Origin: Flavobacteriales bacterium UBA6057
GTDB taxonomy: Bacteria > Bacteroidota > Bacteroidia > Flavobacteriales_G > Salibacteraceae
Reading direction: 5' to 3'
NCBI GenBank assembly: GCA_002428995.1
Contig: DIYJ01000011.1
Span: forward strand, 248,001-312,000
DNA length: 64,000 nucleotides
Below, in pieces: positions 9,339 to 17,953 of the stretch. Numbering within the stretch: the stretch's first letter is position 1; each line of letters begins with the position of its first letter. Under the pieces are notes generated by a model. It did not search any database. It worked only from the letters and a program-made list of their open reading frames with translations, and was not told where the DNA came from. The position numbers and the translations under genes were made by a program.

Positions 9339-10225
9339 TTACCATTCTGAAACAGTGGCAAGAATCGGTCAATAGAAGGTGTGCGAGCCAGGTTTTTCTG
9401 CGTGCATTCTACCTGTTCTGGGGGGTGAACATTCTCAGGATGCTTCCCTATGGCAATCAAATCTGGGGGCCGGATGCACCGGTCATCATGAACTCCTTTT
9501 ACTCGGGTTTTGACGCCTTAACAATGCTGTTGAATTTCGAGCCGATTCGTGCGTACTATCTATGGTTTGTCTGGGTTTTGGTGATCTTGTTGTTTCTGGG
9601 TGTTTTTGGCGTTCACAATGTATTTACACGAATACTTGCATGGTTGCTTTTTGCCAGCCTTCACAATGCCAATCCCGAGGTCAGCAATGGAAGTTATCAC
9701 CTTTCGCAGCAGTTGTTTTTCTTCTCCGTTTTTTTCGTTGGAGGCCAGGAAGAGAAACGCTTCTCCGAACTTCGCAATCTCCTGCACAATCTGGCGATTT
9801 ATGCCATCTGGATACAGGTGGCCATGATGTATGGAATGGCGGGAGTGCAAAAGCTTCGAGGAGATCTGTGGGTCTCCGGAGAGGCGATGGCTCTGGTGCT
9901 GAACCTCGAAGAGTACAGTTTGTCATGGGTGCGCGATTGGGTTGAGTCCAATCACTGGATACTTCAATTACTCACTTTCGCGGGGCTGTTTTACCAATTG
10001 AGCTTTCCAGTGCTCTTGTGGTTTTCGCGCATCCGTCCTTATCTACTCCTGTTTGGATTCGCGTTTCACATGTTCATTGTTTGGATCATTGGTGTTGCGG
10101 ACTTTGGATTCGCCCTCATGACCATCTATACCATCTTTTTGCCCGAAGAACTGGCGCTGAGAATCATGCGCTGGTTTGACTCCTGGAGTTTTCGCGGAGA
10201 TAAAGCGCTGGGATCAAAAGCATAG
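9335..10225 (+). CDS. HTTM-like multispan membrane protein
   Basis: A 296-residue integral membrane protein with about six to seven hydrophobic helices. It resembles the HTTM family (horizontally transferred transmembrane domain, related to vitamin-K-dependent gamma-carboxylase), with the pattern LPYGNQIWGPD near the N terminus and QKLRGDLWVSGEAM in a loop after the third or fourth helix. It starts at a TTG that overlaps the stop of the DUF5819-like gene. I infer a two-protein membrane complex; substrate unknown. Its 3' end overlaps the convergent XrtF-associated gene by 62 nt. Confidence 0.65.
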   Translation: MITILKQWQESVNRRCASQVFLRAFYLFWGVNILRMLPYGNQIWGPDAPVIMNSFYSGFDALTMLLNFEPIRAYYLWFVWVLVILLFLGVFGVHNVFTRILAWLLFASLHNANPEVSNGSYHLSQQLFFFSVFFVGGQEEKRFSELRNLLHNLAIYAIWIQVAMMYGMAGVQKLRGDLWVSGEAMALVLNLEEYSLSWVRDWVESNHWILQLLTFAGLFYQLSFPVLLWFSRIRPYLLLFGFAFHMFIVWIIGVADFGFALMTIYTIFLPEELALRIMRWFDSWSFRGDKALGSKA

Positions 10226-10637
10226 TGGGGATTGGAGACTGCGCCCACGACAGAGGGTAACGTGCTACCTCATACCCTTCATTAGGAAATCCCAATAACC
10301 AAAACGTGCCATAAATGATGCCGCTCGTCAAGCCAAGAAAAGCGTAGCAATAGGCCACCAGATTCCAGTGATTATATCTGAAGAAGGTTCGAAGCACCAA
10401 ATGTGTTTCAAGGCCATAGAGGGTAAAAAAAACAATGACTGCAACCCACTTCATGCCGTAGGTGGTCCAGTAATCCATCTCAGCGAGAAAAGAGAAGAGC
10501 GGTGACAGTTGATGCTCGTTGGTCTCGAAGATTGTATTGGCCAACTGTATGTTGATGTTGACAAAGACCAAATCGCGCAGAAACCCTGTGAGAATAAGGA
10601 GCGCAATCGCAGCAACAACCAGCAATTTCTGAATCAT
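10164..10637 (-). CDS. Exosortase F system-associated membrane protein
   Basis: A 157-residue protein with about four membrane helices. Features that match the XrtF-associated family are the sequence FLRDLVFVNIN after the first helix, a conserved polar pair in SFLAEMDYW, and YNHWNLVAY before helix three. Its ATG overlaps the xrtF stop (ATGA, 10634-10637). Family members are found next to exosortase XrtF in Bacteroidota; the exact role is unknown, possibly substrate presentation. It is the last gene of the T9SS cargo/PIDGG protein/xrtF unit. Confidence 0.8.
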   Translation of the reverse strand: MIQKLLVVAAIALLILTGFLRDLVFVNINIQLANTIFETNEHQLSPLFSFLAEMDYWTTYGMKWVAVIVFFTLYGLETHLVLRTFFRYNHWNLVAYCYAFLGLTSGIIYGTFWLLGFPNEGYEVARYPLSWAQSPIPTMLLIPALYLRENSRSQTSA

Positions 10638-11194
10638 GCCGGTTTCTTCATTGACGCATCAGAAAGCTTGGTTGACCATACATACCAGAGGTAGAGGACG
10701 AAGCCGTATACAATGATGGTAAAGGTGTAAGTATGGTTGAACTCAAGAACCGCGGGATCTTGGGAGTAGTGAAGAATGAGTGCTAAAGCGGTGATGCGTA
10801 GAACATTCAACAAGTGGATCAACACCAATCCCAGAGGAATAAACCAAAGTTTCTTTTTGACAGAACCAGGATAGGCGATGACAAAGCCGGAAAAAAGAGA
10901 AAATAGGGTAAGTCCGTTGCACGGATCTCCAATCCAAACACCGCTCGTTCCGTCAATGCCAATGGTTCTTATGTTCTCCACATGACTGTCAGGAATGAGA
11001 TCAAAACCCAAGAGCTCTAGCAACACTGCGCTGAGGTCCTCCAGATTTCTAATCACAATCATGTCTAACCCCGAATGAGGGTGTAGCCACAATTCATAGA
11101 TAAAGTACCAGGCCAAAAAAAGAAAAACCGCCTTCAGTAGAAAGCGGTACAAGGGGTCTGACCAGACTGTTCGAAGCTTAGCGCTTAAGATCAA
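10634..11194 (-). CDS. xrtF: Exosortase family protein XrtF
   Basis: A 186-residue membrane transpeptidase-like protein with about five helices. The exosortase catalytic triad is intact: Cys92 in GDPCNGLTLF, Arg133 in NVLRITAL, and His154 in FNHTYTF. Exosortases cut proteins at a short C-terminal signal and transfer them to a surface anchor. The short length and the following partner gene indicate the XrtF subgroup. The start is a TTG at 11194, 6 nt behind the small PIDGG protein; no better start exists nearby. The upstream gene is a candidate substrate. Confidence 0.85.
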   Translation of the reverse strand: MILSAKLRTVWSDPLYRFLLKAVFLFLAWYFIYELWLHPHSGLDMIVIRNLEDLSAVLLELLGFDLIPDSHVENIRTIGIDGTSGVWIGDPCNGLTLFSLFSGFVIAYPGSVKKKLWFIPLGLVLIHLLNVLRITALALILHYSQDPAVLEFNHTYTFTIIVYGFVLYLWYVWSTKLSDASMKKPA

Positions 11195-11200
11195 AGGGCA

Positions 11201-11416
11201 TCACTTTCTCAGGTCGTACATTTTCTTGGCACCAATGGCCAGTCCTGCAACCATTAGTATGCTGATTCCACCATCTATCGGAACGCAGGGGGGAGGCCAG
11301 CAAGACGGAGAACCGGCTGTGGGCGGCCCACCACCGGGTTGAGCATTTGACACCAGATACATGCCTCCTGTCATCAGAAGTACCAGTGCGATGTTTCTTA
11401 GTGATGAGTAGATCAT
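11201..11416 (-). CDS. Small secreted protein with PIDGG C-terminal sorting-like signal
   Basis: A 71-residue protein with three parts: a signal peptide (about residues 1-25, ending VSNAQ), a very short mature region rich in Gly, Pro and Ser with two Cys (PGGGPPTAGSPSCWPPPC), and a C-terminal tripartite tail made of PIDGG, a hydrophobic stretch (ISILMVAGLAIGA) and a basic end (KKMYDLRK). This layout matches the tail called PID-CTERM in Bacteroidota and is analogous to PEP-CTERM signals read by exosortases. The gene lies 6 nt from xrtF and 6 nt from the T9SS gene. I infer that XrtF processes it; function of the mature peptide is unknown. Confidence 0.75.
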   Translation of the reverse strand: MIYSSLRNIALVLLMTGGMYLVSNAQPGGGPPTAGSPSCWPPPCVPIDGGISILMVAGLAIGAKKMYDLRK

Positions 11417-11422
11417 AGTATG

Positions 11423-14400
11423 CTATTGAATGAAGACCTTTCGAGAGAAGGTTGCTCCATTATTGAAAGTCACGTTTACAAAATAGACTCCTGATGCAGC
11501 GTTGGAAAGGGAAATTCTTTCTCGATTGTAACCTGCAGTATGAGAAACATTATGAACCCGATTTCCCATGAGATCAAATACTTCAACGTTGGCACCTGTG
11601 CTTCTATCAAGGTAGTAGGAGATCAACACGTCCTTGTCGAAGGCATAAATGTCAAGCGGGTCGTTTTCTGTAGCAGCTGTTTTATCCACACAGTCTGCAA
11701 CGCCAGCGTTCACAAGCAGTAGCTCAAAATGCTGTGGATTGTTTTCTTCCAGCATTACGTTCAGCTCAAACCCGGATGAAACGGAGACTTGAGTATTGGT
11801 CTGCTTGTCCAGGAGGTTCACGCAGCTATACTCACTCAGGTTTTCAAAACCATCTAATTTCAGTGAGTAAGCACCGGGAGTACCTGCCGTAACGTGAAAA
11901 GGAATGGAAAGCTGAGAGGCTTCTGCAGGAACATAGCTTACGAGCAAGTCTTCCACATCCGATTCCAGCGCCACTTCGCAGGAAGCGGAATCGGGGCTCC
12001 TCAGCATGGTCATGTCAAATTCGTCAAAACCGTCAAAAGCCATCGGTTCTCTACGCACATAAGCGTTGTGAGCGTATTTATCATTCACGCTTTCCAGACC
12101 AATGGTCAATTCAGGTAAAGTAGAGATGTAGCCTGCTTTGAAGAAGCTGCTGGAAGATGAATTGGCAAAATCATTCGCTGGTGTCAGCGTCAATGAACTC
12201 ACCGAACTATTCACCCAGAAACCTTGGCCTGGGGGAATGTTGGTGCCGTCTCCGTGCGCAACGTATTGAGAAGTAGCCTGATCGTAAATGAAATATTGAT
12301 CACCGCTTATACCTGTAACACCATCTGACACATTTGTCCAATCAAGAAATGCAGGATACGGATTGCCGATGAGATTCCAGCCACCCGTGGTGTTCAGTGA
12401 AATGACTTGCTCAGAGACGTCTGGCGAGCCTGTGTAGTCCAGTGTGGCAGCATTCCATGCACTGATGTCGGTAGCAAGCCAAATTTCGTAACCTCTCCCA
12501 GATTCCATGGGATCTGTGGTGTTGGAAACCGCAGTGTAGCTGTTCGCAACTTCATCGTAAGACCACATGGATATGAAGCCAGCTGCGGTGCCGTCTCCTC
12601 CAGTCACACCACTGATGAAGATATCATCATCAATGCTTTCAAAGTCCGCATTGGTGATGGGGGCAGACATTGTTGACCAAGCCGCCAATCTTCCATCTAT
12701 GAATCGGTCCATTTGTATCGTGCCACCAAGTGATCCGGTTCCAACAGATACCACAGCAGACTGTCTGCCGCTAACAGATAACATTCTCAACGTCTGCGAG
12801 CAAGTAAGGGTGCCATCGGTGAGGCTCAACCCTGAACTCAAATGAATTTCACCTCCGGCTGCAAGCTCTGCACCATCGTTATTGTTAATCTCAAGGTTCC
12901 CAAATACAACGGCTGAAGCGCTATTGTTGGTTATTGTTTGCTGTCCTGCGTTACCGCGCATGATCACCGTACTGGACTCATCGAAGACCACAGATCCTGT
13001 GGCACTTACGGTGATGTCTCCCTTCACAATCAGAGAACCGCTTGCATTGATGTTCAACGTTCCTTCAATGGTCAAGTCGTTTACGGATTGAGCATCGGTA
13101 ATAGTCACTGAGTTAGCGACAGAAACAATGGCGTTTCTTGTGCTATCTGGGGTCAGGGGAGCGCAGTCCCAAATGACTGCAGGCCACAAACCATCCATGA
13201 AAGAAGCACAAGTATTGACAGCATCTGTATTGCCAATGGTGAAGTAATGGTTGTCAGGAATATTGACGTTGGAGAAAATAACCGAGTCTCCGGAAATTGT
13301 GGGACTCATACCTGTTGAGGTGGCGTCCGTGAATACTCCGTTGTCGTCCGTCAACAGCTCATAAAGGTTCGGGTCTGTTCCAAAATCAATACCGGTCATT
13401 ACAAAGATCACCGTCATGTCTCCGACATCAGTATTGCTCTCATCTGCACGCCAAACCCGGCTCAGTCTCATTCCTCCTGATCCGCTGTAGCTTGCCGGTA
13501 CATCAACACTATTGGTAGTGAGCGCGCCTCCGTCATGTCCCCACATCAGGTAGTCTCCATCCCCCAGTGAATTAGCGTCTCGGATTCTTACGATGGATGT
13601 TCCCTGCCCTTGCGTGTGATTATCAGAACTTGACTCCCGACCAATGCCCGCAAGCTCGTTCCCATGGGTGCCTTCAAATGCATATTTATCGGAGCTGGAA
13701 CCTAAACCGTAATTCGCGTCCAGGTAGTTCTCAACCAGAATCCGCTGCGTGGTATTCAGATTTGAGCTGTAAACAATCACCTCGGCAATATCTCCGGTTA
13801 GAAAGTTCAGTCCGGTAGACAGTAGCATCCCTCCAAGGCGAAGGTTTTGGCCAATGCTAATTTGCGCATTGTGAGCCGTCACCGATTGTGAAGAGCCATT
13901 GATTCGAAGGAAATGAAAAGGATTAGATGCGGTAAACTCCTGGTGGAAGGTTTGATATGAAGTGGACAGGATTGGCCCTGTTCTGGTTTCGTTCTCCGTA
14001 AACGAATAATAGCGTTCGCTGGTGTTTCTACTGATGCTGATACCGTCCGAAAAGCTCGTGCCGATGTTGATCATGTAATCGAAATCCCCGGTCGACTGGT
14101 TGGCCGTAGAGAAGTTACCTGTTACAAAAACACTAGTTTCAGTAGGATTAACGCCCAATGTAGCGTCAATGACATCATTGGTGCCGTCAAACCTCACAAC
14201 GGGCTGTCCGTTCAATTGCCCTGTGATGAGTGTGGGTCTGTTACTAGCGGTTGATTGTGTGAGGTTGTTGCCGTTCCCGCTGAGGTCAGACCATTGCCTG
14301 ATGGTCTCATTGTTGGATGCTTCTGTAACTCCCAGATCTGTAAACACACCTGATGAAGCTGATACCCAGCACCTAAGCGTGGTGCTATTACCAACACCTC

Positions 14401-14485
14401 CAGGCCCTGTTTGCGCGAGCGAGGCAAAAGGCAGCATAACGCCAATAAGGAGAATGGCGAAGCTCAAAAAAGTGATTTGTCTCAT
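11423..14485 (-). CDS. Large T9SS type-A cargo protein with LamG-like domain
   Basis: A 1020-residue exported protein from the ATG at 14485, which begins a clean signal peptide (MRQITFLSFAILLIGVM to SLAQ). Next comes a concanavalin/LamG-like domain (about residues 28-280; WSDLSGNGNNLTQ and GQPVVRFDGTND are typical), a middle region with beta-helix-like repeats (NSVTITDAQSVNDLTIEG), a domain with GWNLIGNPYPAFLDW, and a final region of about 75 residues (VEVFDLMGNRV to SGVYFVNVTFNNG) that is a type-A T9SS sorting domain. The last part directs secretion and surface attachment. The frame stays open 45 codons upstream but lacks a signal peptide there. It heads the xrtF unit. Confidence 0.88.
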   Translation of the reverse strand: MRQITFLSFAILLIGVMLPFASLAQTGPGGVGNSTTLRCWVSASSGVFTDLGVTEASNNETIRQWSDLSGNGNNLTQSTASNRPTLITGQLNGQPVVRFDGTNDVIDATLGVNPTETSVFVTGNFSTANQSTGDFDYMINIGTSFSDGISISRNTSERYYSFTENETRTGPILSTSYQTFHQEFTASNPFHFLRINGSSQSVTAHNAQISIGQNLRLGGMLLSTGLNFLTGDIAEVIVYSSNLNTTQRILVENYLDANYGLGSSSDKYAFEGTHGNELAGIGRESSSDNHTQGQGTSIVRIRDANSLGDGDYLMWGHDGGALTTNSVDVPASYSGSGGMRLSRVWRADESNTDVGDMTVIFVMTGIDFGTDPNLYELLTDDNGVFTDATSTGMSPTISGDSVIFSNVNIPDNHYFTIGNTDAVNTCASFMDGLWPAVIWDCAPLTPDSTRNAIVSVANSVTITDAQSVNDLTIEGTLNINASGSLIVKGDITVSATGSVVFDESSTVIMRGNAGQQTITNNSASAVVFGNLEINNNDGAELAAGGEIHLSSGLSLTDGTLTCSQTLRMLSVSGRQSAVVSVGTGSLGGTIQMDRFIDGRLAAWSTMSAPITNADFESIDDDIFISGVTGGDGTAAGFISMWSYDEVANSYTAVSNTTDPMESGRGYEIWLATDISAWNAATLDYTGSPDVSEQVISLNTTGGWNLIGNPYPAFLDWTNVSDGVTGISGDQYFIYDQATSQYVAHGDGTNIPPGQGFWVNSSVSSLTLTPANDFANSSSSSFFKAGYISTLPELTIGLESVNDKYAHNAYVRREPMAFDGFDEFDMTMLRSPDSASCEVALESDVEDLLVSYVPAEASQLSIPFHVTAGTPGAYSLKLDGFENLSEYSCVNLLDKQTNTQVSVSSGFELNVMLEENNPQHFELLLVNAGVADCVDKTAATENDPLDIYAFDKDVLISYYLDRSTGANVEVFDLMGNRVHNVSHTAGYNRERISLSNAASGVYFVNVTFNNGATFSRKVFIQ

Positions 14486-14551
14486 TGCCGATGTATTGCT
14501 ATCGGAGATCGTGTCCTTTAACGTTCCTACGTAGTTGTCCCAAGTAATGTT

Positions 14552-14559
14552 CAAAAGTA
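14552..14559 (-). promoter_or_regulatory. -7 promoter element for the T9SS cargo/xrtF unit
   Basis: Read on the minus strand this is TACTTTTG, an exact TAnnTTTG match, about 67 nt ahead of the chosen ATG at 14485. No clear -33 TTG is seen at the usual distance. Its position supports the shorter start of the T9SS gene. Confidence 0.4.
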
Positions 14560-14587
14560 GCTCTTTTAAAGGAGTTTCATGGATAAG

Positions 14588-14616
14588 CTGAGGAACGGAA
14601 TCAATAAATAGCTTTG
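14588..14616 (+). promoter_or_regulatory. Promoter for wzc and the polysaccharide locus
   Basis: TAGCTTTG at 14609-14616 matches the Bacteroidota -7 consensus exactly. CTG at 14588-14590, 18 nt upstream, is one base off the -33 TTG. Transcription would start near 14623, about 20 nt before the wzc start codon. It lies back to back with the promoter of the T9SS/xrtF unit. Confidence 0.5.
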
Positions 14617-14628
14617 TCACTTCATGTC

Positions 14629-14636
14629 AAGGAGGG
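14629..14636 (+). promoter_or_regulatory. Strong Shine-Dalgarno site of wzc
   Basis: AAGGAGGG lies 6 nt ahead of the GTG at 14643. Such a full Shine-Dalgarno match is unusual in Bacteroidota, and it decides the GTG start of wzc. Confidence 0.6.
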
Positions 14637-14642
14637 AGAATC

Positions 14643-16988
14643 GTGCAGGATAACAAAGGGTTGATCGATGTTAGCCAGCTGCTAAGGTTGATGTTGCTGG
14701 TTTTGAAGAACTGGTATATAATCCTCACCATCGCAGTGGTTTCGATTGGTGGAGCATACATTTATTTACACAAACAGCAGGAACTGTATGAGTCGCGCAT
14801 GCAGATCCTTTTGAAGTCTGAAGAGACCTACGACTACCAGAATAACCTGCTCAAGGGATTGGGAGTGCAGAACAGCGTTTATGGGAACTACGAGCGAATT
14901 GCGAGCCAAATGAGGGTCGTAAAGTCTACGAGTATTCTTAACGATGTGCTCGATCGGTTGAATCTGGATGTGTCGTATTTCATACGTGGAAGGGTCAAAA
15001 CGGCCGAAGTTTTCGAACACCTGCCTTTCACAGTTTCCTCGAATAATTACGGTGCAAATGCAGTGCGGGATTTTAATCTGAAAATCCTTGACCTGGAGAA
15101 TTACGAGCTTCAATACGAAGTGAATGAGCAGCAGTTTGTGTCTTCCCACAGGTTTGGAGAGCTGGTCGCTAACGAGCACGTATACCTCACCATCAGTCGC
15201 AATTCGAACCTCAATAACATCACTGTTCGTACGCTCAAGGATATCGACTATGCCTTTAAGATAAATGCGCGTTCAGCGCTCTTGGGTAAGTATGGTTCTT
15301 CCTTGCAGGTAAGCAACATTGATTACACGAGCATCATCGTTATTTCGGTCAGGGATAACATTCCGAAAAGGGCTCAGATGTTTCTGGATTCGCTGGGCAA
15401 AGTGTACATCGAAAACAGCTTGCAGAACAAGATTGAGGTAAACGAAAACACTCTGAGATACATTGACAAGCAGATTTCGGAGGTAACGGAATACATCAAT
15501 CAGATCGGTTCTGAAATTGAGCAGTATAAAAACTCCAAGAGCATCCTCAATCTCACCAAGGAAGAGGAAACCTACTTCAACCGACTGGTGAATACGGAGC
15601 AGGAACTCAAAACACTAGAGGTACAACTGAATTCGCTCGGTGATCTCACCAAGTATGTTTCGGGCCTAAGGAAGGATGATGTGAGTCTGCCTCCCACACT
15701 CTTGCTCCAGGGAGATGATAAGGCCCTGAGTGCTATGATCGATAAGCTGTACAGTCTGCACCTAGGACGGCTGCGGGCATTGGATGACGTAAAGACGGGC
15801 AATCCTGCCTACGAAAACATTGTCCGGGATATCGAAGCGACTCGCCAGGAGATTTTGAAATACCTGGATTCATATGCTACAGCCCTTCAAGAGCGCATTG
15901 CCATCTCCAAATCGGAAATCCGGGATCTTGAAGGAAAGATCAAATACATCCCCCGAACGCACCGGGAACTCTTGAATATTGAGCGCAGACTGCATGTGAA
16001 TGAAGAACTGTATTCATTCCTGCTTTCCCGCAGAGCGGAGACCATCATTGCAAGAGCTGCCATACTTCCTGAAACCAGGATCATTGAGGAGCCCAGATCA
16101 GGCGGTATCGTTTATCCCGAAAGACAGAAAGTGCTTGGAAGGTGGCTACTCATAGGACTTGTGATTGGCTTGGGCATCTCGCTCCTCAAGATATTCACCA
16201 TTGAAAAAGTAGAAACGCTGGACGCCCTTAGCTCGATTACCAATCTTTCCATATTAGGAATCGCACCTGCCTTGAAGGAGGATTCCAAATACTTGTTCGA
16301 TGAGGAGAATTCACGCTCTGCGCTATACGAAGCCTTTCGCTCCCTACGTGCCAATCTTGAGTTTTTAGGAAGCCAGGATTCTAAGAAGCGTATTCTTATT
16401 ACTTCACTTCAGCCCAGTGAAGGAAAGACCTTTACTTCGGTCAATCTTTCCTACATCCTTTCCAGAACACAGAACAAAGTGCTGCTTGTGGATTGCGATC
16501 TGCACAAGCCGAAAGTTGCCGATGTCTATAAAATTGGCAACTCTAAGGGCTTGAGTAACCTGCTCAGTAGCCAGGCTAAGTTTGAGGATCACGTGCATCA
16601 TTTTGATGAATACCTTGACATTCTTACGGCTGGTCCTTTACCTCCCAATGCTTCCGAACTGATTGCCTCACCAGCATTCTCCGCCTTCCTTGATTCTATT
16701 GATAATCAATACGAGTACATCATCATTGATACGCCTCCCATTGGCCTGATCACTGATACGCTTGTGATGATGAAAATGGTCGATGTGAAGCTCTTTGTGA
16801 TGAGTAGCAACTTCACTACAAGAAATACCATTCGACAGATTGAGCAGATCATCGAACGCAGCGAACTGGACAATACCGCGGTGATTTTGAATAAGGCCAA
16901 GCCTTCCTTCTCGCGCTTCTATTACGGTAAGCAGATGTATTACTACGGAGGTAGCTACGGTACTTATGGCTCAGACACAAATTCCTGA
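14643..16988 (+). CDS. wzc: Wzc-type polysaccharide co-polymerase and tyrosine autokinase
   Basis: A 781-residue inner-membrane protein that controls chain length and export of surface polysaccharide. An N-terminal Wzz domain begins with a membrane helix at about residues 24-42; a long periplasmic coiled-coil region follows; a second helix lies at about 498-518 after the PERQKVLGR linker. The cytoplasmic BY-kinase has Walker A QPSEGKTF (about 591), Walker A' LLVDCDLHKP (about 614) and Walker B IIIDTPP (about 693). The C terminus is a tyrosine cluster (FYYGKQMYYYGGSYGTYG), the usual autophosphorylation site. GTG start with a strong ribosome-binding site. First gene of the sugar locus; no wza lies next to it. 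Confidence 0.93.
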   Translation: MQDNKGLIDVSQLLRLMLLVLKNWYIILTIAVVSIGGAYIYLHKQQELYESRMQILLKSEETYDYQNNLLKGLGVQNSVYGNYERIASQMRVVKSTSILNDVLDRLNLDVSYFIRGRVKTAEVFEHLPFTVSSNNYGANAVRDFNLKILDLENYELQYEVNEQQFVSSHRFGELVANEHVYLTISRNSNLNNITVRTLKDIDYAFKINARSALLGKYGSSLQVSNIDYTSIIVISVRDNIPKRAQMFLDSLGKVYIENSLQNKIEVNENTLRYIDKQISEVTEYINQIGSEIEQYKNSKSILNLTKEEETYFNRLVNTEQELKTLEVQLNSLGDLTKYVSGLRKDDVSLPPTLLLQGDDKALSAMIDKLYSLHLGRLRALDDVKTGNPAYENIVRDIEATRQEILKYLDSYATALQERIAISKSEIRDLEGKIKYIPRTHRELLNIERRLHVNEELYSFLLSRRAETIIARAAILPETRIIEEPRSGGIVYPERQKVLGRWLLIGLVIGLGISLLKIFTIEKVETLDALSSITNLSILGIAPALKEDSKYLFDEENSRSALYEAFRSLRANLEFLGSQDSKKRILITSLQPSEGKTFTSVNLSYILSRTQNKVLLVDCDLHKPKVADVYKIGNSKGLSNLLSSQAKFEDHVHHFDEYLDILTAGPLPPNASELIASPAFSAFLDSIDNQYEYIIIDTPPIGLITDTLVMMKMVDVKLFVMSSNFTTRNTIRQIEQIIERSELDNTAVILNKAKPSFSRFYYGKQMYYYGGSYGTYGSDTNS

Positions 16989-17068
16989 GTCACCCTGACG
17001 ATCGTGAATTTACCACCATTAATGAGTTACTTACTCTGCGTTGATAGCGCTAATATTGCCAACCAGTT

Positions 17069-17944
17069 TTGAAGCCTGCCACCCATACTGTTGACGTTCA
17101 GCCAGAGGAACATTGGGAGCACACCATAGATGATTCTTCCACTCGTGCCTACAAAGGGTGGGGAGAGGCTTTTCGGTACCGCGATCTCCTGATCCTTTTC
17201 GTTCGAAGAGACTTTGTGACCCTTTACAAGCAAACCGTATTGGGACCGTTGTGGTACATCATACAGCCTTTGTTGACCACACTCACCTTTGCGGTGATTT
17301 TTGGAGGCATTGCGGGTATCTCAACGGACGGCCTGCCCAAGATCCTGTTCTACCTTTCAGGAATTACCTTCTGGACTTACTTCTCAGAGACCTTGCTGAA
17401 GATTTCGGATACTTTCTATGCCAATCAGAAGCTTTTTGGCAAAGTCTATTTCCCGAGGATCATCCTGCCTGTATCGATATCCATTTCCAACCTCTTCAAG
17501 CTTGGAATTCAGCTGGTTATCTTCTTGATCATTTATGTCATCTACTACGTACAGTCTCCTTCTTTCGGTCCTACATGGCATCTCGCCTTGTTGCCGTTGT
17601 TGGTCCTGGTAGAGGCAGTTCTGGGGCTTTCGATTGGAATGATCATCTCTTCGCTTACCACAAAGTATCGCGACTTAAAATTCCTCATTCAGTTTGGGAT
17701 TCAATTGCTCATGTATGCTTCTCCAATCGTGTATCCGCTATCCACAGTTTCCGATCGTTTCAAGCTGATCATTCTGGCCAATCCGATGACGGGAATATTG
17801 GAGGCCGTGAAGTATGCATTCTTTGGAATTGGTGTATTTGAGTGGAGCTATCTGCTCTATTCGGTTTGCTTCACCCTTGTAACCTTCTTGCTCGGAATGT
17901 GGATTTTCAAGCGCGTAGAAAAAACCTTCGTTGACACCATTTAG
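17069..17944 (+). CDS. ABC-2 type polysaccharide export permease (Wzm-like)
   Basis: A 291-residue inner-membrane permease with about six helices. The N-terminal amphipathic part YRDLLILFVRRDFVTLYKQTVLGPLWYIIQP is characteristic of ABC-2 polysaccharide exporters (Wzm, RfbA, KpsM group). The ATPase gene follows after 9 nt. Together they would move undecaprenol-linked glycan across the inner membrane. The start is a TTG at 17069; there is no ATG before the first helix. It lies 80 nt after wzc. Confidence 0.92.
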   Translation: MKPATHTVDVQPEEHWEHTIDDSSTRAYKGWGEAFRYRDLLILFVRRDFVTLYKQTVLGPLWYIIQPLLTTLTFAVIFGGIAGISTDGLPKILFYLSGITFWTYFSETLLKISDTFYANQKLFGKVYFPRIILPVSISISNLFKLGIQLVIFLIIYVIYYVQSPSFGPTWHLALLPLLVLVEAVLGLSIGMIISSLTTKYRDLKFLIQFGIQLLMYASPIVYPLSTVSDRFKLIILANPMTGILEAVKYAFFGIGVFEWSYLLYSVCFTLVTFLLGMWIFKRVEKTFVDTI

Positions 17945-17953
17945 TCGAAGATC

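Noticed and set aside
14486..14620. 45-codon N-terminal extension of the T9SS protein
   Set aside because: The extension is charged, precedes a perfect signal peptide and contains the -7 promoter element at 14552-14559.
17158..17841. 227-codon plus-strand frame inside the Wzm-like gene
   Set aside because: It overlaps fully with a clear ABC-2 permease in another frame and has no domain or coding character of its own.
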